A DNA stretch of 64,000 bases from Paraspadella gotoi (taxonomy: Eukaryota; Chaetognatha). The position numbers were made by a program, and so were the translations under genes. Below are positions 23,475 through 34,857 of the stretch, in pieces. Where the stretch lies: positions 1,161,923-1,225,922 of the forward strand of contig CM119264.1 in assembly GCA_051294375.1 (NCBI GenBank), written 5' to 3'. The notes under the pieces were generated by a model. It was not told the origin of the DNA and did no database searches. It was given only the letters and a program-made list of their open reading frames with translations. Position 1 is the first letter of the stretch. Each line of letters starts with the position of its first letter.

Positions 23475-24080
23475 ATAGGGGAAGCCCCTCTCAATGGGGT
23501 GAATCAAAAATTTAGTATGGGAACTGCTCAAACGAAAATTTTAGGCATTTTTAAGTATACTTCAATGTACAAAAAATTTTTTATATGGATCTATACCCAA
23601 ATATTTATTTTTTAATATTTATTTATAGATAGGAAAGAGTTTGGCCCTACTCAGATTCGTGGAAAAAACGAGTTCAGCTCTGCAGCGGCGGTCCAGCTTC
23701 TCTCTATCTCTCTCTCTCCACTCTTTCTCTCTCTCTCTCTCTGATTATTTTTTCTTCTGAATAGGGGAAGCCCCTCTCAAAGGGAGTGAGTCAAAAATTT
23801 AGTTTGGGAACAAGCTCAAAGGAAAAATTTATACATTTATTAATTATTCTTTCAATGTACAAAAAATTCTTATATGACTTTATACCCAAGTATTTATTTT
23901 TAATATTTATTTATGAAAGGAAAGGAGTTCGACCCTATTCGATTCTTTAAAAACGAGTTCAGCTCTGAAGCGGCTGTCCAGCGGGCTGTCCAGCTTTCTC
24001 TCTCTCTCTCTCTGTGTCTCTTTCTTGTCTCTCTCTCGTCTCTATCTCGTGTCTCTTCTCTTTCTCTCTCTCTGTCTCTT
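23475..24080 (+). repeat. Two tandem units of about 284 bp inside the insertion
   Basis: Each unit begins AATAGGGGAAGCCCCTCTCA (a small hairpin) and contains TCAATGTACAAAAAATT, TATACCCAA, AAACGAGTTCAGCTCTG and a CT tract. Partial relatives precede it at 22834-23140 and 23335-23470. Confidence 0.8.
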
Positions 24081-24339
24081 TCTGTACCGTCTCTGGCGTG
24101 ATCGTGCGTTTTTCAAAAATTTTGATTATTTTTCTCCTTCTAAAAACTATTATTACGCCATTATTCCGCGCTTTTTTCTCATACAAAATCCCATAATTTC
24201 ATCGAGTTTTTCGTCGATTTTATTTTACGTCTGAGATTTATGTCAGAATATGTTTTATGTTTGGAAACAAAGTTCGACACTCTCTCTCTTATCTCTCTCT
24301 CTCATACACGCGTTTTGTTTTTATTTACGATGAATGACT

Positions 24340-24640
24340 CATCGCGTCAATGAATGACTATCATCGCATCAGTGATGAATATTATCGCCATCAATCATTG
24401 CATCAATTTTTGGTTATCATCGCATCAATTATTGGTTATCATCGCATTAATAAATTACTATTACATCAATCAAATTACAAAAAATCAATCAATTACTATT
24501 ACATCAATCAATCAATTACTATTATATCAATCAGTCAATCAATCACTATGGTTATCATTCCATCAATGCAATGATTATCATAACGTCAATGAATGCCTTA
24601 TCATCATATCAGTGTATAATTATCATCGTACCATTAGTCG
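24340..24640 (+). repeat. ATCAATCA/ATTACTATTACATCA repeat
   Basis: Loose tandem TCATCGCATCA and TCAATCAATTACTATTACA units over about 300 bases. Confidence 0.8.
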
Positions 24641-25802
24641 ACGGCGAAACTCGCTCGCCACTTCTCTTCTAATAATCGTCTCTCAAAAATAAAAAACAAT
24701 TTCTATCTTTTTTTGCCGGTTTATGGTTTAACTATCAACAATGTTTCTAGTATTAAGTTCCATTAGTTAGGCAGTGAAATGTGTATTTATTTTCTTTTTT
24801 ATATCGATTCAAGTATTTTTTGTTTGAATTTCCACATCATTATGATTTACTGCAGTATGCAAATTAGATTATAGTACTTTTTCATTAATTTTCTTTGATA
24901 GTAAGGTCTGTCGAGATCCTTATACTTTTAAGATTTTTTTATCTAAAATTGCTATCGGTATATGATAATTGATAAATCTCTCTCGATAGGAAAACTATAA
25001 AAAGCTAAAAAAATAATGGCGAATAAAACACATTTTTTTGTATGATAAAACCTTTTAAATTAGGCAAACAAAAAACAATATCAAGGCAGTTTAATCGCTT
25101 TAATAAAATATTTACCAAGCCAGAACAGAAATACAAAAGTAGTTTGAAAAGCCAACAAAAGAGGCGATAAGGTTGAAGGAACAAAGATTTTTTCCTTTCT
25201 TACATTTGTGAAAATTACAAACGCTATTTCTTGCATTAGTGGCGTTCAGAGAACTGGTGACCCCTCCAAAAATTGTTGTTGGCGAGTCCTAGTATATAAG
25301 TATTTAAGTATTTAAAATATTTTTTTTCATATTTTCCACTGATTCTAAAAATATTAAAAAAATTAAAACCTTTACATGTTTTAATATATTTTTTTAGCCA
25401 CATGAGCTCTGTTCCCCGGTTCCCTTTAGAGCCCTGGGTTCTGTGGAGCATGTCCTGCCTCTTTTTACGCTCTCTGCTTGCTATATAATCATTATATATC
25501 AAAACAATATATTTTTTATTTGAGAATAGTTGTTGAGAATAATTTTGACTTTAGTCCTCTTAACGAAATTATCATAAATTAACTTCACCCAAAAAATTTA
25601 AATGAATAAGAGAATAAAAAAATTATGTGAAACTTTTAATTTGTGGCCTTACTCTTAAAAATCGCTTTCTTTGCTTCATTTTTCAAAAAATGTATCAAAT
25701 TATCCTTTCACACAATTGAAACATACTTTGAAAATATTATACCACTTCATTGATAAGAAAGCCAGGTACTCTCGGAGTGAATCTAAAAAGAGACTGAGAG
25801 AG

Positions 25803-25920
25803 AGTCTTGATTGAAAGCTTGCAGGGACCTGCTGTTTAATTATCTTGTCAGTGGTGATGGAGGCCTAAAACCAGCCTCGCCTGTCCAAAGTCACGGGCAA
25901 GATAGCTTATTTATTAATTG
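25803..25920 (+). repeat. Dispersed repeat, full-length form
   Basis: Begins TCTTGATTGAAAGCTTGCAG, continues GGTGATGGAGGCCTAAAACC, and ends GGCAAGATAGCTTATTTATT. Counterparts at 33487-33600 and, inverted, 61610-61735, with shorter relatives at 1640 and 11645. Confidence 0.65.
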
Positions 25921-27118
25921 TTTATATGGTTGTATCAATTTCATTCAAAATGCATCTCGACTAACAAAAAAATCTCAGATTTGATGGATTATGAATTTCT
26001 ACCAACCTTTATTCAATTTATTCTTTTTATTTACACTAATATAAAAAAATCACATTTACATTTACAAATTTTAAGTTTTTTATGGCAGTAAATTACAGCC
26101 ATAAAATCTTTAAAATTTGTCTTTTTGTTCTAATTGTTCGCTAGCGTTCTCTGGCGGGCATTGACGGTACTAACGGACGCTATCGTAACTGGCCAATACT
26201 CCGATGACGAAGCTCCGAATCAACAGCCAATCACAGACGCCCGAGGATAAGACGTATTCAGACTCGTCCAATCAACGAGAGTTCTTCTCGACAGTCGTCC
26301 AATCAGAATCTTCTCTTTCCACGATTTTCTCGCAATTTATTTCCATCAAATTCTGCATCGAGAAAACAGAAAAAAAAAAAAAAATAAAAAAAAAACAGCC
26401 GTAAAAACATAAGTGGGTCGCCTTCGCAAAAATGGAGAAGTTGATCTTTTCGCTGACAAAATAACCTTTGACTTATTATTTTTATTAAAACCAAATTCCA
26501 TCTTAAAATGTCTGAAAGTTAAGATTTCGCAAAATGTTATATTTTTTAAGTTATATTGGATTGCTTCTTTGTCAAGGACGTATCCCGTCTATACGTTTAA
26601 CTTGTCTGGCCGTTTAACTGTTCTTTAAAATGTACAACCACTATTTAATAATATTTATTAAGCACTAAAAGCAAAGGCGTTGGCGTGCCTCGAATACTCT
26701 GAAACAATGTTTTCGCCCTTGGGTTCCCGAAAACGGTTTATTTATGGGATGACCATAGTCATTTGGTTCGTCGTCCGTCGTCGTCGTCGTCGTCATCGTC
26801 TTCTTAATTTTTAATTTCTCGTGACCAAAAATCAAAAATTACAACCTCGTAACTTTATATCTAACAGAAAAAGCCCTGACAATATACCCTAATAACCAAA
26901 AAAAGACATACATTTAAAAAAATATTAGCTCTCATTTTTCTAAACAGTATTTTATCGCAAAATATATATCGCAAATATAATATTTTTCTCTTTAAACTGA
27001 AAAAACCCAAAGATTTTTGTTTAATTCCCTTTCGTCATCGTTTTTGACAAGATGTCAACTTTGACATTCCTATGTTTTTATAATGATATCCTCTTTCTCT
27101 CTCTCTTTCTCTTTCTCT

Positions 27119-27119
<1 letters not shown>

Positions 27120-27196
<77 letters not shown>

Positions 27197-27349
27197 CACA
27201 AAGACACAAGACGACATCGAAAACGCGAAGTGAAATCGTCTTCACCCCAAAATACGTTCACATCGAAAAATGTGTGAACTCTGGGACTTAAACGAAGCCA
27301 CTCACGGAAAGCGTCTCACGGGTTTCGGGAATGACCCAAGAGTACCCAG

Positions 27350-27406
<57 letters not shown>

Positions 27407-27622
27407 AGAGAGAGAAGAGAGAGAGCTCAAAATTCTCGACCAATTTTTTTTTTTTATTTTCGTTCATAAAAAAAAGATTAAAAGTCGGAATATTTTAAAC
27501 ATTAAAAAAAAAAGAAATTCTTGGGACTTTTTATTCCTTCGATTTGATGAGAAAAACGAAAGAGAGAAGAAGAGAGAGAGAGAGAGAGAGAGATCGAGAG
27601 AGAGAGAGAGAGAAGAGAGATG

Positions 27623-27657
<35 letters not shown>

Positions 27658-28060
27658 GTGATCCAGCTCGGAAGTTGGTAGGGAGTGTGATTGAGAGCGG
27701 GCAACGGTATAAAAAAGAGGTTACAGAGAGACGAGAGAAGAGAGAGAGCGAGAGAGGAGGAGAGAGATGAGAGGAGAGAGAGGGAGAGAGAGAGAGAGTA
27801 GAGAGTAGAGAGATGAGTAGAGAGAGATTTTTCACCGCAATCAGATAAGTAAAGTAACTTTCACAAGTGCAAAGATTTATTTGCCTGTCATCGTGGTGTT
27901 CACAAACATGAAGAGAGAGAGCGAGACTCCGGGAGAGAGAGAGAGGGACCGGCAGCCGGCTCAGAGAGCCAGATGAAGACCGAGAGACGGAGAGAGGAGA
28001 GGAGAGAGAAACGGAGAGAGAGAGGGGAGAGAGAGAGAAGAGAGTGGCACTCGTATTCAC
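27120..28060. repeat. Dense CT and GA microsatellite belt
   Basis: (CT)n 27135-27193, (GA)n 27356-27425, 27565-27650 and 27720-27820, with GA-rich sequence to 28045. All frames here are Ser/Leu or Arg/Glu repeats. Block B copy 2 has its 841-N gap at this place. Confidence 0.93.
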
Positions 28061-28319
28061 AAAAAGATCTTCGCGCTCGAACATTCTCCTTCATTGTTAC
28101 GAAGCGACGTGCGTGATGTTCTTTCTTTTATTAAAATAAAAACATAAAAAACCAAAAAAAACATAAAGAAACAAAAAAAACAAAAAACATTGCGATTAAA
28201 AAAACCATGCGATTTTTCTTGACTCTGAAATCCCTCGGCTTGAATATACAGCGAGTATTTTGTCTCACCCCTCTATCTCACCCATAAAACAAAGAGGATT
28301 TGACGCTGATCCTTTGGAT

Positions 28320-28626
28320 GACGTTCATCGTCGTCGTCGTCGTCGGTTCCATCGTCTGTTTGTCTTTTGTCTCTTAGAAATAATTTTTTATTTCTTATTT
28401 TTTTTTTAATAATTATTTTTATTGCGTTTCGTTAATATATTTAAAAGCTTTTCACTTACACCCTCAACATGCTTAAACTTCCACAGCGATTTTATATTTA
28501 GTTCGTTTACAATTTGTTTGCGTTGACACGGTGGACACTAAATAAATTGCTACTATTTGATCCTTGACCCGAAATCTCTCCTCTCTCTCCTCTCTCACTC
28601 TCTCTCCTCTCTCTCTTCTCTCTCTC

Positions 28627-28674
<48 letters not shown>

Positions 28675-28808
28675 CTTCATCCTGGGTCAAGCAAACAAAG
28701 ATTCGAGCAAAAGTCGAAAAAGTCACTTGAGGAAGACGACGGACGACGACGAACGACGACGACGAGAAGATAATGTATACCATCGTGATTTAACACCTCT
28801 CCTTTCTC

Positions 28809-28849
<41 letters not shown>

Positions 28850-28875
28850 TTTCTTTCTTTCTTTCTTTCTTTCCT
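28320..28875. repeat. (TCG)n, CT tract, (GAC)n and (CTTT)n
   Basis: TCGTCGTCGTCG at 28329, CT 28575-28680, GACGACGACGACG near 28735-28765, CTTT 28805-28875. Repeated at 35968-36652. Confidence 0.9.
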
Positions 28876-29159
28876 TCCCTTTTTCCTAGAAAATGTTTTT
28901 AATTTCCTCGTTTACATTTTAATCGCTGTTAAAAATATTTTCGTTTAAAATGGATCCAATCTTTTATTTTTTATTTTCTTCACCATGAATTTTCCTAGTA
29001 CACAAGAAACATGACGTTGTAAATCAATGACGAGCTGGGTTGGACAAATCAACTGTAAGTGCAGTTGAAAGCAATGCACTTGTTTGCAGCGCCATGAATT
29101 TGACCCAGAGAAGCGCTCTATAAGGGTTTGCATTCTTGCAACCTGACAAAGATTTATTG

Positions 29160-29650
29160 TAATAATTTTACAAAGGTTAATTAAACAGTCTTTAGCACGG
29201 GGGGTGGGGCTGAATAAAAAAGAAAAAGAAATCGAGGGGAGACAGAAGGAAGAGCTAAGAAGAAGATCAAGGGGAGGAGAGAAGAGAGAGAATGACATGC
29301 GATGCCTTCTGATAGAAGAGAAAGGGGAGAGGAGGAGACCAGAAGCGAGGGAGCATGTAAGGGGGTGACGATCTAAACCTGACTGCCAGGCTGGAACGGT
29401 AGCCAGAGATGCCCGACTGAACGATGTCTCACGGAAGCGAAGACACGGTGCGAGGTTCATAGATCGACCAGAGCAGGACGCATGAGCGGGGCGAGAGCCT
29501 TTCTGACGCGAGCAAACTTTGCACAGAGGTGCAGGAAGGAAGAGCACCGGCGATGAAGAGCCCGAGCGATGGCATCGTAGACCACGGAAGATCTCGCCGC
29601 GCAGAAACAGACCGGAAAAGCTAAGGAGAAACAGAGGACCGTGAATCAAC
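29160..29650. other. Extra segment in block B copy 1
   Basis: Non-repetitive, GC-richer sequence (for example GACTGCCAGGCTGGAACGG near 29382) with no counterpart in copy 2 at 36960-37040. A minus-strand frame crosses it but also runs through simple repeats, so I do not call a gene. Confidence 0.45.
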
Positions 29651-29695
29651 GTAAAGCAGAGCGAGGGAGAAGAGAGGGAGAGAGAGAGAGAGAGA

Positions 29696-29760
<65 letters not shown>

Positions 29761-29882
29761 TAGAAAGAGAGAGAGAAGAGAGAGAGAGGAGAGAGAGAGG
29801 GGAGAGAAAGAAAAAATTATTACCATGGGAATTTCTTTTATCTCCTCCTCTTTACTCTCTTTCTTCTCTCTCTCTTCTCTCT

Positions 29883-29921
<39 letters not shown>

Positions 29922-29945
29922 TCATCTCTCTCTCTCTCTTCGAAG
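29640..29945. repeat. (GA)n - core - (CT)n foldback, block B copy 1
   Basis: GA tract 29665-29805, a short core with ATTATTACCATGGGAATTTC, then CT tract 29850-29940. Same arrangement at 37040-37252, 47000-47280 and, inverted, about 41855-42110. Confidence 0.8.
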
Positions 29946-30236
29946 ATAATGCCTTCTCGAGGGCGGAGGGGAATTCGGTGCCACCGGTCCGACAAGCCGA
30001 CGAAAATCGGGGGACGGGAACAAAAAAACAAAAGGGGGGGCGACCTACAATTAACAAAACCGACAAAACACACTGCCCCGGAATTGGAATAGGAATAACA
30101 ACAACAACAAACAACAACATTTGGACAAACGACAACTGAGCGACGGACGAATTTTCTCAAAATTTGTCGTGAACTCAATTTCATTTTTGTTTTTCAAAAA
30201 TAAATTAATAAGAAAAGAAAGTGTAATAAAAAGAGG

Positions 30237-30525
30237 CCTATATGTTTCCCAGCTCGCCGCAATGTTCAACTTAAATTATAATTTTTAAACAACTTTTTAT
30301 GGATTAAAGATTGGGCTAATGGGTTTAAGATTAGCGTTTAGGAATTAGGGTTAGGGATTAGATTAAATATTTATGGTTAAGGAACTAAAGTTTAGTTTAA
30401 TTAAGTTCAGTGGATTAGCGGTATAGCATTAAAAATTATTGATTTAGATTAAGGTTGGGATCTTTAAATTAAATAATAAAATTCAGGATACCGAAATTGG
30501 GTGCTTTTAGGAAAAGTTTTGGCGA
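30237..30525 (+). mobile_element. TIR-type element E4 (copy 1)
   Basis: Left end GAGGCCTATATGTTTCCCAG, interior TTTAGGAATTAGGGTTAGGG, right end CGAAATTGGGTGCTTTTAGG plus AAAAG. Cleaner copy at 37534-37814, noisy copy near 47625-47970. Confidence 0.5.
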
Positions 30526-32261
30526 AGTGAAGATGCGAAAGACAAACCGTAGAATTATAAAAAGAATATTAAAAAAATTAAAAAACTAAATCTTCTGGTT
30601 TTCGCTTAGAACAGTAGAAGCTTCGTGTCGTTAATTTATTGTGATAAAAGTGAGGTTGTTACTGAGAAAAAAACATAACAAAAAATTGTATAAATTAAGA
30701 AGCTATAGTCGCGACAAACTTTGAGCTATTATTTATAGAATAATAATTAAGCATTTCGATTTTACGTTTTAAAATGTTTTTTTAAACAAATAAAAAAAGA
30801 AAAAAAGAAGAATTAGAAAAGCGAAATGAAACGATAAATGAAACCAAAATGAGGATTGAAATGTTTCACACTCTCAGTAAAACGTTCATTTACCGACATT
30901 AAATTTTTTTTTCTTTGAGAAACCGACGACGTAAAAATCCTGTAAACATTTTAAAAGTATAAAACCACAAACAACGTTAAACATTTACGCTAAGAAACAG
31001 TAACAAACATAAAAAACTTAGAAAACCGCACAAATAAAAAAGACATTTAGGCCTTCGAATTTAAAAAATAAAAATGTTTTGATCGGCAAGATGAAAAATC
31101 GAAAACTAAATTTCGGAAAAGACATCTTTTTTTTAATATATTTTTTTATTTATAAGAAGAAAATCATATAAAAACGGATAAACAAAGTGTACGACGGTAA
31201 AAAAACACCGAAACATACACAAAAAGAAAAAGTGGCTGAGAAATGAAAAATATAAAGAACAACTCGAGGTGAGAAACTAAAGAAAGAATAAGAAGAGTTT
31301 AAATCCGGTTGTTGATTGGAGTCAAACAGTGCTTATGTCACAAATATTTGGCGAATTATACTATTTTGTCTTCGGCACGATTTCAATCAAATAGCAAAAT
31401 TCAAACCACTTGATTAAAAAAAATAATATTATGAAATTAGTACAACCAACTTGATCTAATTAATTAAAATCCAATTGACATTAATTAAATCAATTCGACA
31501 TTAATTAAATCCAATTGACATTAATTAAATCTTCATAATTAACATTGTAATTAAATCCAATTGACATTTAATTACAATCCAATTGACATTAATTAAATCC
31601 CTTCGTTTGATAATGAATTAAATAAAATTCGTCCCCGACTTTGTTACAAGTTAGGTTGGGTGTTGAAAATTTATATTAAATAAAGAAGATTTAATTTCGA
31701 ACATTGTCTTATGGAACGACCGTACAACAACAACGAACGACCAACAACAACGATAACAACAACCAACAACAACAACAACTAAAATGCGATAAACATGAAC
31801 CCAACTCCGTCTCATTATTAAAAAGGATTAAATTCGTCGACTTCGCGACTTCAAAGCCAAAGGCCAAAGTTTCTTTCCATTAATAAAAAATTGTCGTCGG
31901 TTTGTTGTCGCCTTTGTCGTTGTGAGAGAGAGAGAGAGAAGCAGAGAGAGGCAGAGGACGAGAGATGAGACGGAGAGGAGAGAGAGAGAGAGAGAGGAGA
32001 GAGAGAAGAGAGAGAGAGAGAGAGATGAAAAAAAATTCAATTTTCTCCCTGGATTCTCATTAATGCAAAACAAAAAAACTCATTCTTACGCTGAAAGTCG
32101 CAACTTTCCTTTTTTTGTTTTATTTCATTTTTTAAACGATATCTTTTTATCATTCATAATGTTTTTAGTTGAAGTATATACTACCTTGAACTTATTAACT
32201 AATTTAATAATTGAAAATAATATGAATTTAATATAACTCCGTAATCATATTCATGGACTTA
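30526..32261. other. AT-rich spacer with degenerate 20-bp satellite
   Basis: Mostly AT-rich and non-coding. AATTGACATTAATTAAATCC repeats with errors at 31470-31610, CAACAACAACAA runs 31725-31785, GA tract 31923-32025. No gene. Confidence 0.75.
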
Positions 32262-32462
32262 CTTTTCCAAATGTGCCCGATTTAGCTCTTTTTTCCAAGA
32301 GTTGCCCACTTTTTGGCCATTTTTTCAAGAATTTACATTAAACCATAATATTTAAGTCTAATTATTGAACTAAAAAACTTATAAACTTCAATCCGTTAAC
32401 CATCATCCCTAACATTACTTTCTGACCCTAATCCTGAACGCTAATCCCAAACCATACATCCT
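32262..32462 (+). mobile_element. TIR-type element E5, left part cut by gap
   Basis: Left end TTACTTTTCCAAATGTGCCC followed by a second TAGCTCTTTTTTCCAAGAG, then CCTAATCCTGAACGCTAATC-like interior, ending at the N run. The complete form is at 49990-50450. Confidence 0.5.
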
Positions 32463-32487
32463 NNNNNNNNNNNNNNNNNNNNNNNNN
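32463..32487. other. Assembly gap, 25 N
   Basis: After this gap the sequence restarts with the beginning of block B. Confidence 1.
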
Positions 32488-33486
32488 AATAGAGTTGGCG
32501 ATCGTGTAGCTTCAGATAATGGTCGGTATGTTCATCCATTTTAACCTTGCTTTGGTCAGTAAAAAAATAATTAATAATTAAATGAAAAGTAACTTGAAGA
32601 TTTAAATTTTTTAAGAGTTTTTTTTTTTTTTTATCTAAAATTGCTATCGGTATATGATAATTGATAAATCTCTCTCGATAGGAAACTATAAAAAGCTAAA
32701 ATAATAATGGCGAATAAAACACATTTTTTTGTATGATAAAACCTTTTAAATAAGGCAAACAAAAAACAATATCAAGGCAGTTTAATCGCTTTAATAAAAT
32801 ATTTACCAAGCCAGAACAGAAATACAAAAGAAGTTTGAAAAGCCAACAAAAGAGGCGATAAGGTTGAAGGAACAAAGATTTTTCCTTTCTTACATTTGTG
32901 AAAATTACAAACGCTATTTCTTGCATTAGTGGCGTTCAGAGAACTGGTGAGCCCCTCCAAAAATTGTTGTTGGCGAGTCCAGTATATAAGTATTCAAGTA
33001 TTTAAAATATTTTTTTTCATATTTTCCACTGATTCTAAAATATTTAAAAAAAATTAAAACCTTTACATGTTTTAATATATTTTTTTTAGCCACATGAGCT
33101 CTTTCCCGGTTCCCTTTAGAGCCCTGGGTTTGTGGAGCATGTCCTGCCTCTTTTTACGCCTCTGCTTGCATATAATCATTATATCAAACAATATATTTTT
33201 TATTTGAGAAATAGTTGTTGAGAATAATTTTGACTTTAGTCCTCTTAACGAAATTATCATAAATTAACTTCACCCAAAAAATTTAAATGAATAATGAAAT
33301 AAAAAAATTATGTGAAACTTTTAATTTGTGGCCTTACTCTTAAAAATCGCTTTCTTTGCTTCATTTTCAAAAAAATGTATCATATTATCCTTTCACACAA
33401 TTGAAACATACTTTGAAATATTATACCACTTCATTGATAAGAAAGCCAGGTACTCTCGGAGTGAATCTAAAAGAGACTGAGAGAGA

Positions 33487-33600
33487 GTCTTGATTGAAAG
33501 CTTGCAGGGACCTGCTGTTTAATTATCTTGTCAGGGTGATGGAGGCCTAAAACCAGCCTCGCCTGTCCAAAGTCACGGGCAAGATAGCTTATTTATTAAT
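33487..33600 (+). repeat. Dispersed repeat, block B copy 2
   Basis: Same as 25803-25920 with a few single-base differences. Confidence 0.65.
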
Positions 33601-34759
33601 TGTTATATTGGTTGTATCAATTTCATTCAAAATGCATCATCGACTAACAAAAAATCTCAGATTTGATGGATTATGAATTTCTACCAACCTTTATTCAATT
33701 TATTCTTTTTATTTTACACTAAATATAAAAAAAATCACATTTACATTTACAAATTTTTAAGTTTTTATGGCAGTAAATTACAGCCATAAAATCTTTAAAA
33801 TTTGTCTTTTTGTTCTAATTGTTCGCTAGCGTTCTCTGGCGGGCATTGACGGTACTAACAGNNNNNNNNNNAACTGGCCAATACTCGATGACGAAGCTCC
33901 GAATCAACAGCCAATCACAGACGCCCGAGGATAAGACGTATTCAGACTCGTCCAATCAACCGAGAGTTCTCTCGACAGTCGTCCAATCAGAATCTTCTCT
34001 TTCCACGATTTTCCTCGCAATTTATTTCCATCAAATTCTGCATCGAGAAAACAGAAAAAAAAATAAAAAAAGAAAACAGCCGTAAAAACATAAGTGGGTC
34101 GCCTTCGCAAAAATGGAGAAGTTGATCTTTTCGCTGACAAAATAACCTTGACTTATTATTTTTAATTAAAACCAAATTCCATCTTAAAATGTCTGAAGTT
34201 AAGATTTCGCAAAATGTTATATTTTTAAGTTATATTGATTGCTTCTTTGTCAAGGACGTATCCCGTCTATACGTTTAACTTGTCTGGCCGTTTAACTGTT
34301 CTTTAAAATGTACAACACTATTTAATAATATTTATTAAGCACTAAAAGCAAAGGCGTTGGTGCTCGAATACTCTGAAACAATGTTTCGCCCTTGGGTGTC
34401 CCGAAAACCGGTTTATTTATGGGATGACCATAGTCATTTGGTCGTCGTCGTCGTCGTCGTCGTCGTCATCGTCTTCTTAATTTCTTAATTTCTCGTGACC
34501 AAAAATCAAAAATTACAACCTCGTAACTTTATATCTAACAGAAAAAGCCCTGACAATATACCCTAATAACCAAAAAAAGACATACATTTAAAAAAATATT
34601 AGTCTATTTTTCTTACAGTATTTTATCGCAAAATATTATCGCAAATATAATATTTTTCTCTTTAAACTGAAAAACCCAAAGATTTTTGTTTAATTCCCTT
34701 TCGTCATCGTTTTTGACAAGATGTCAACTTTGACATTCCTATGTTTTTATAATGATATC

Positions 34760-34786
34760 CTCTCTCTCTCTCTTTCTCTTTCTCTT

Positions 34787-34851
<65 letters not shown>

Positions 34852-34857
34852 GATACA
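34760..34857 (+). repeat. (CT)n microsatellite
   Basis: CT run equivalent to 27120-27193. Confidence 0.95.

Larger units (their letters stand above)
22704..24925. mobile_element. 2.2 kb insertion absent from block B copy 2
   Basis: Copy 2 reads straight from TTTTTTAAGAGTTTT to TTATCTAAAATTGC, whereas copy 1 has 2.2 kb between those sequences. The junctions carry similar TTTTAAGA(G)Tn-ATC strings on both sides, a possible target duplication of about 18-20 bp. The left end starts with a strong hairpin (GAGACAGACCGG, loop GCGAAG, CCGGTCCTGTCTC). The right end holds GGTCTGTCGAGATC, roughly its inverse. No coding frame; non-autonomous or a composite of repeats. Confidence 0.65.
22555..32462. other. 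Block B, copy 1
   Basis: Matches 32488-38872 in order, apart from the insertion at 22704-24925 and about 0.5 kb extra near 29200-29650. Shared markers: GTTGGCGATCGTGTAGCTTC (22566 and 32494), GCAGTTTAATCGC (25086 and 32778). It is continuous where copy 2 has gaps. No gene recognised. Confidence 0.85.

Noticed and set aside
28945-30135. 396-codon minus-strand open frame
   Set aside because: Runs through (GA)n tracts (Ser/Leu repeats) and is not preserved in the second copy of the block; no recognisable motif.
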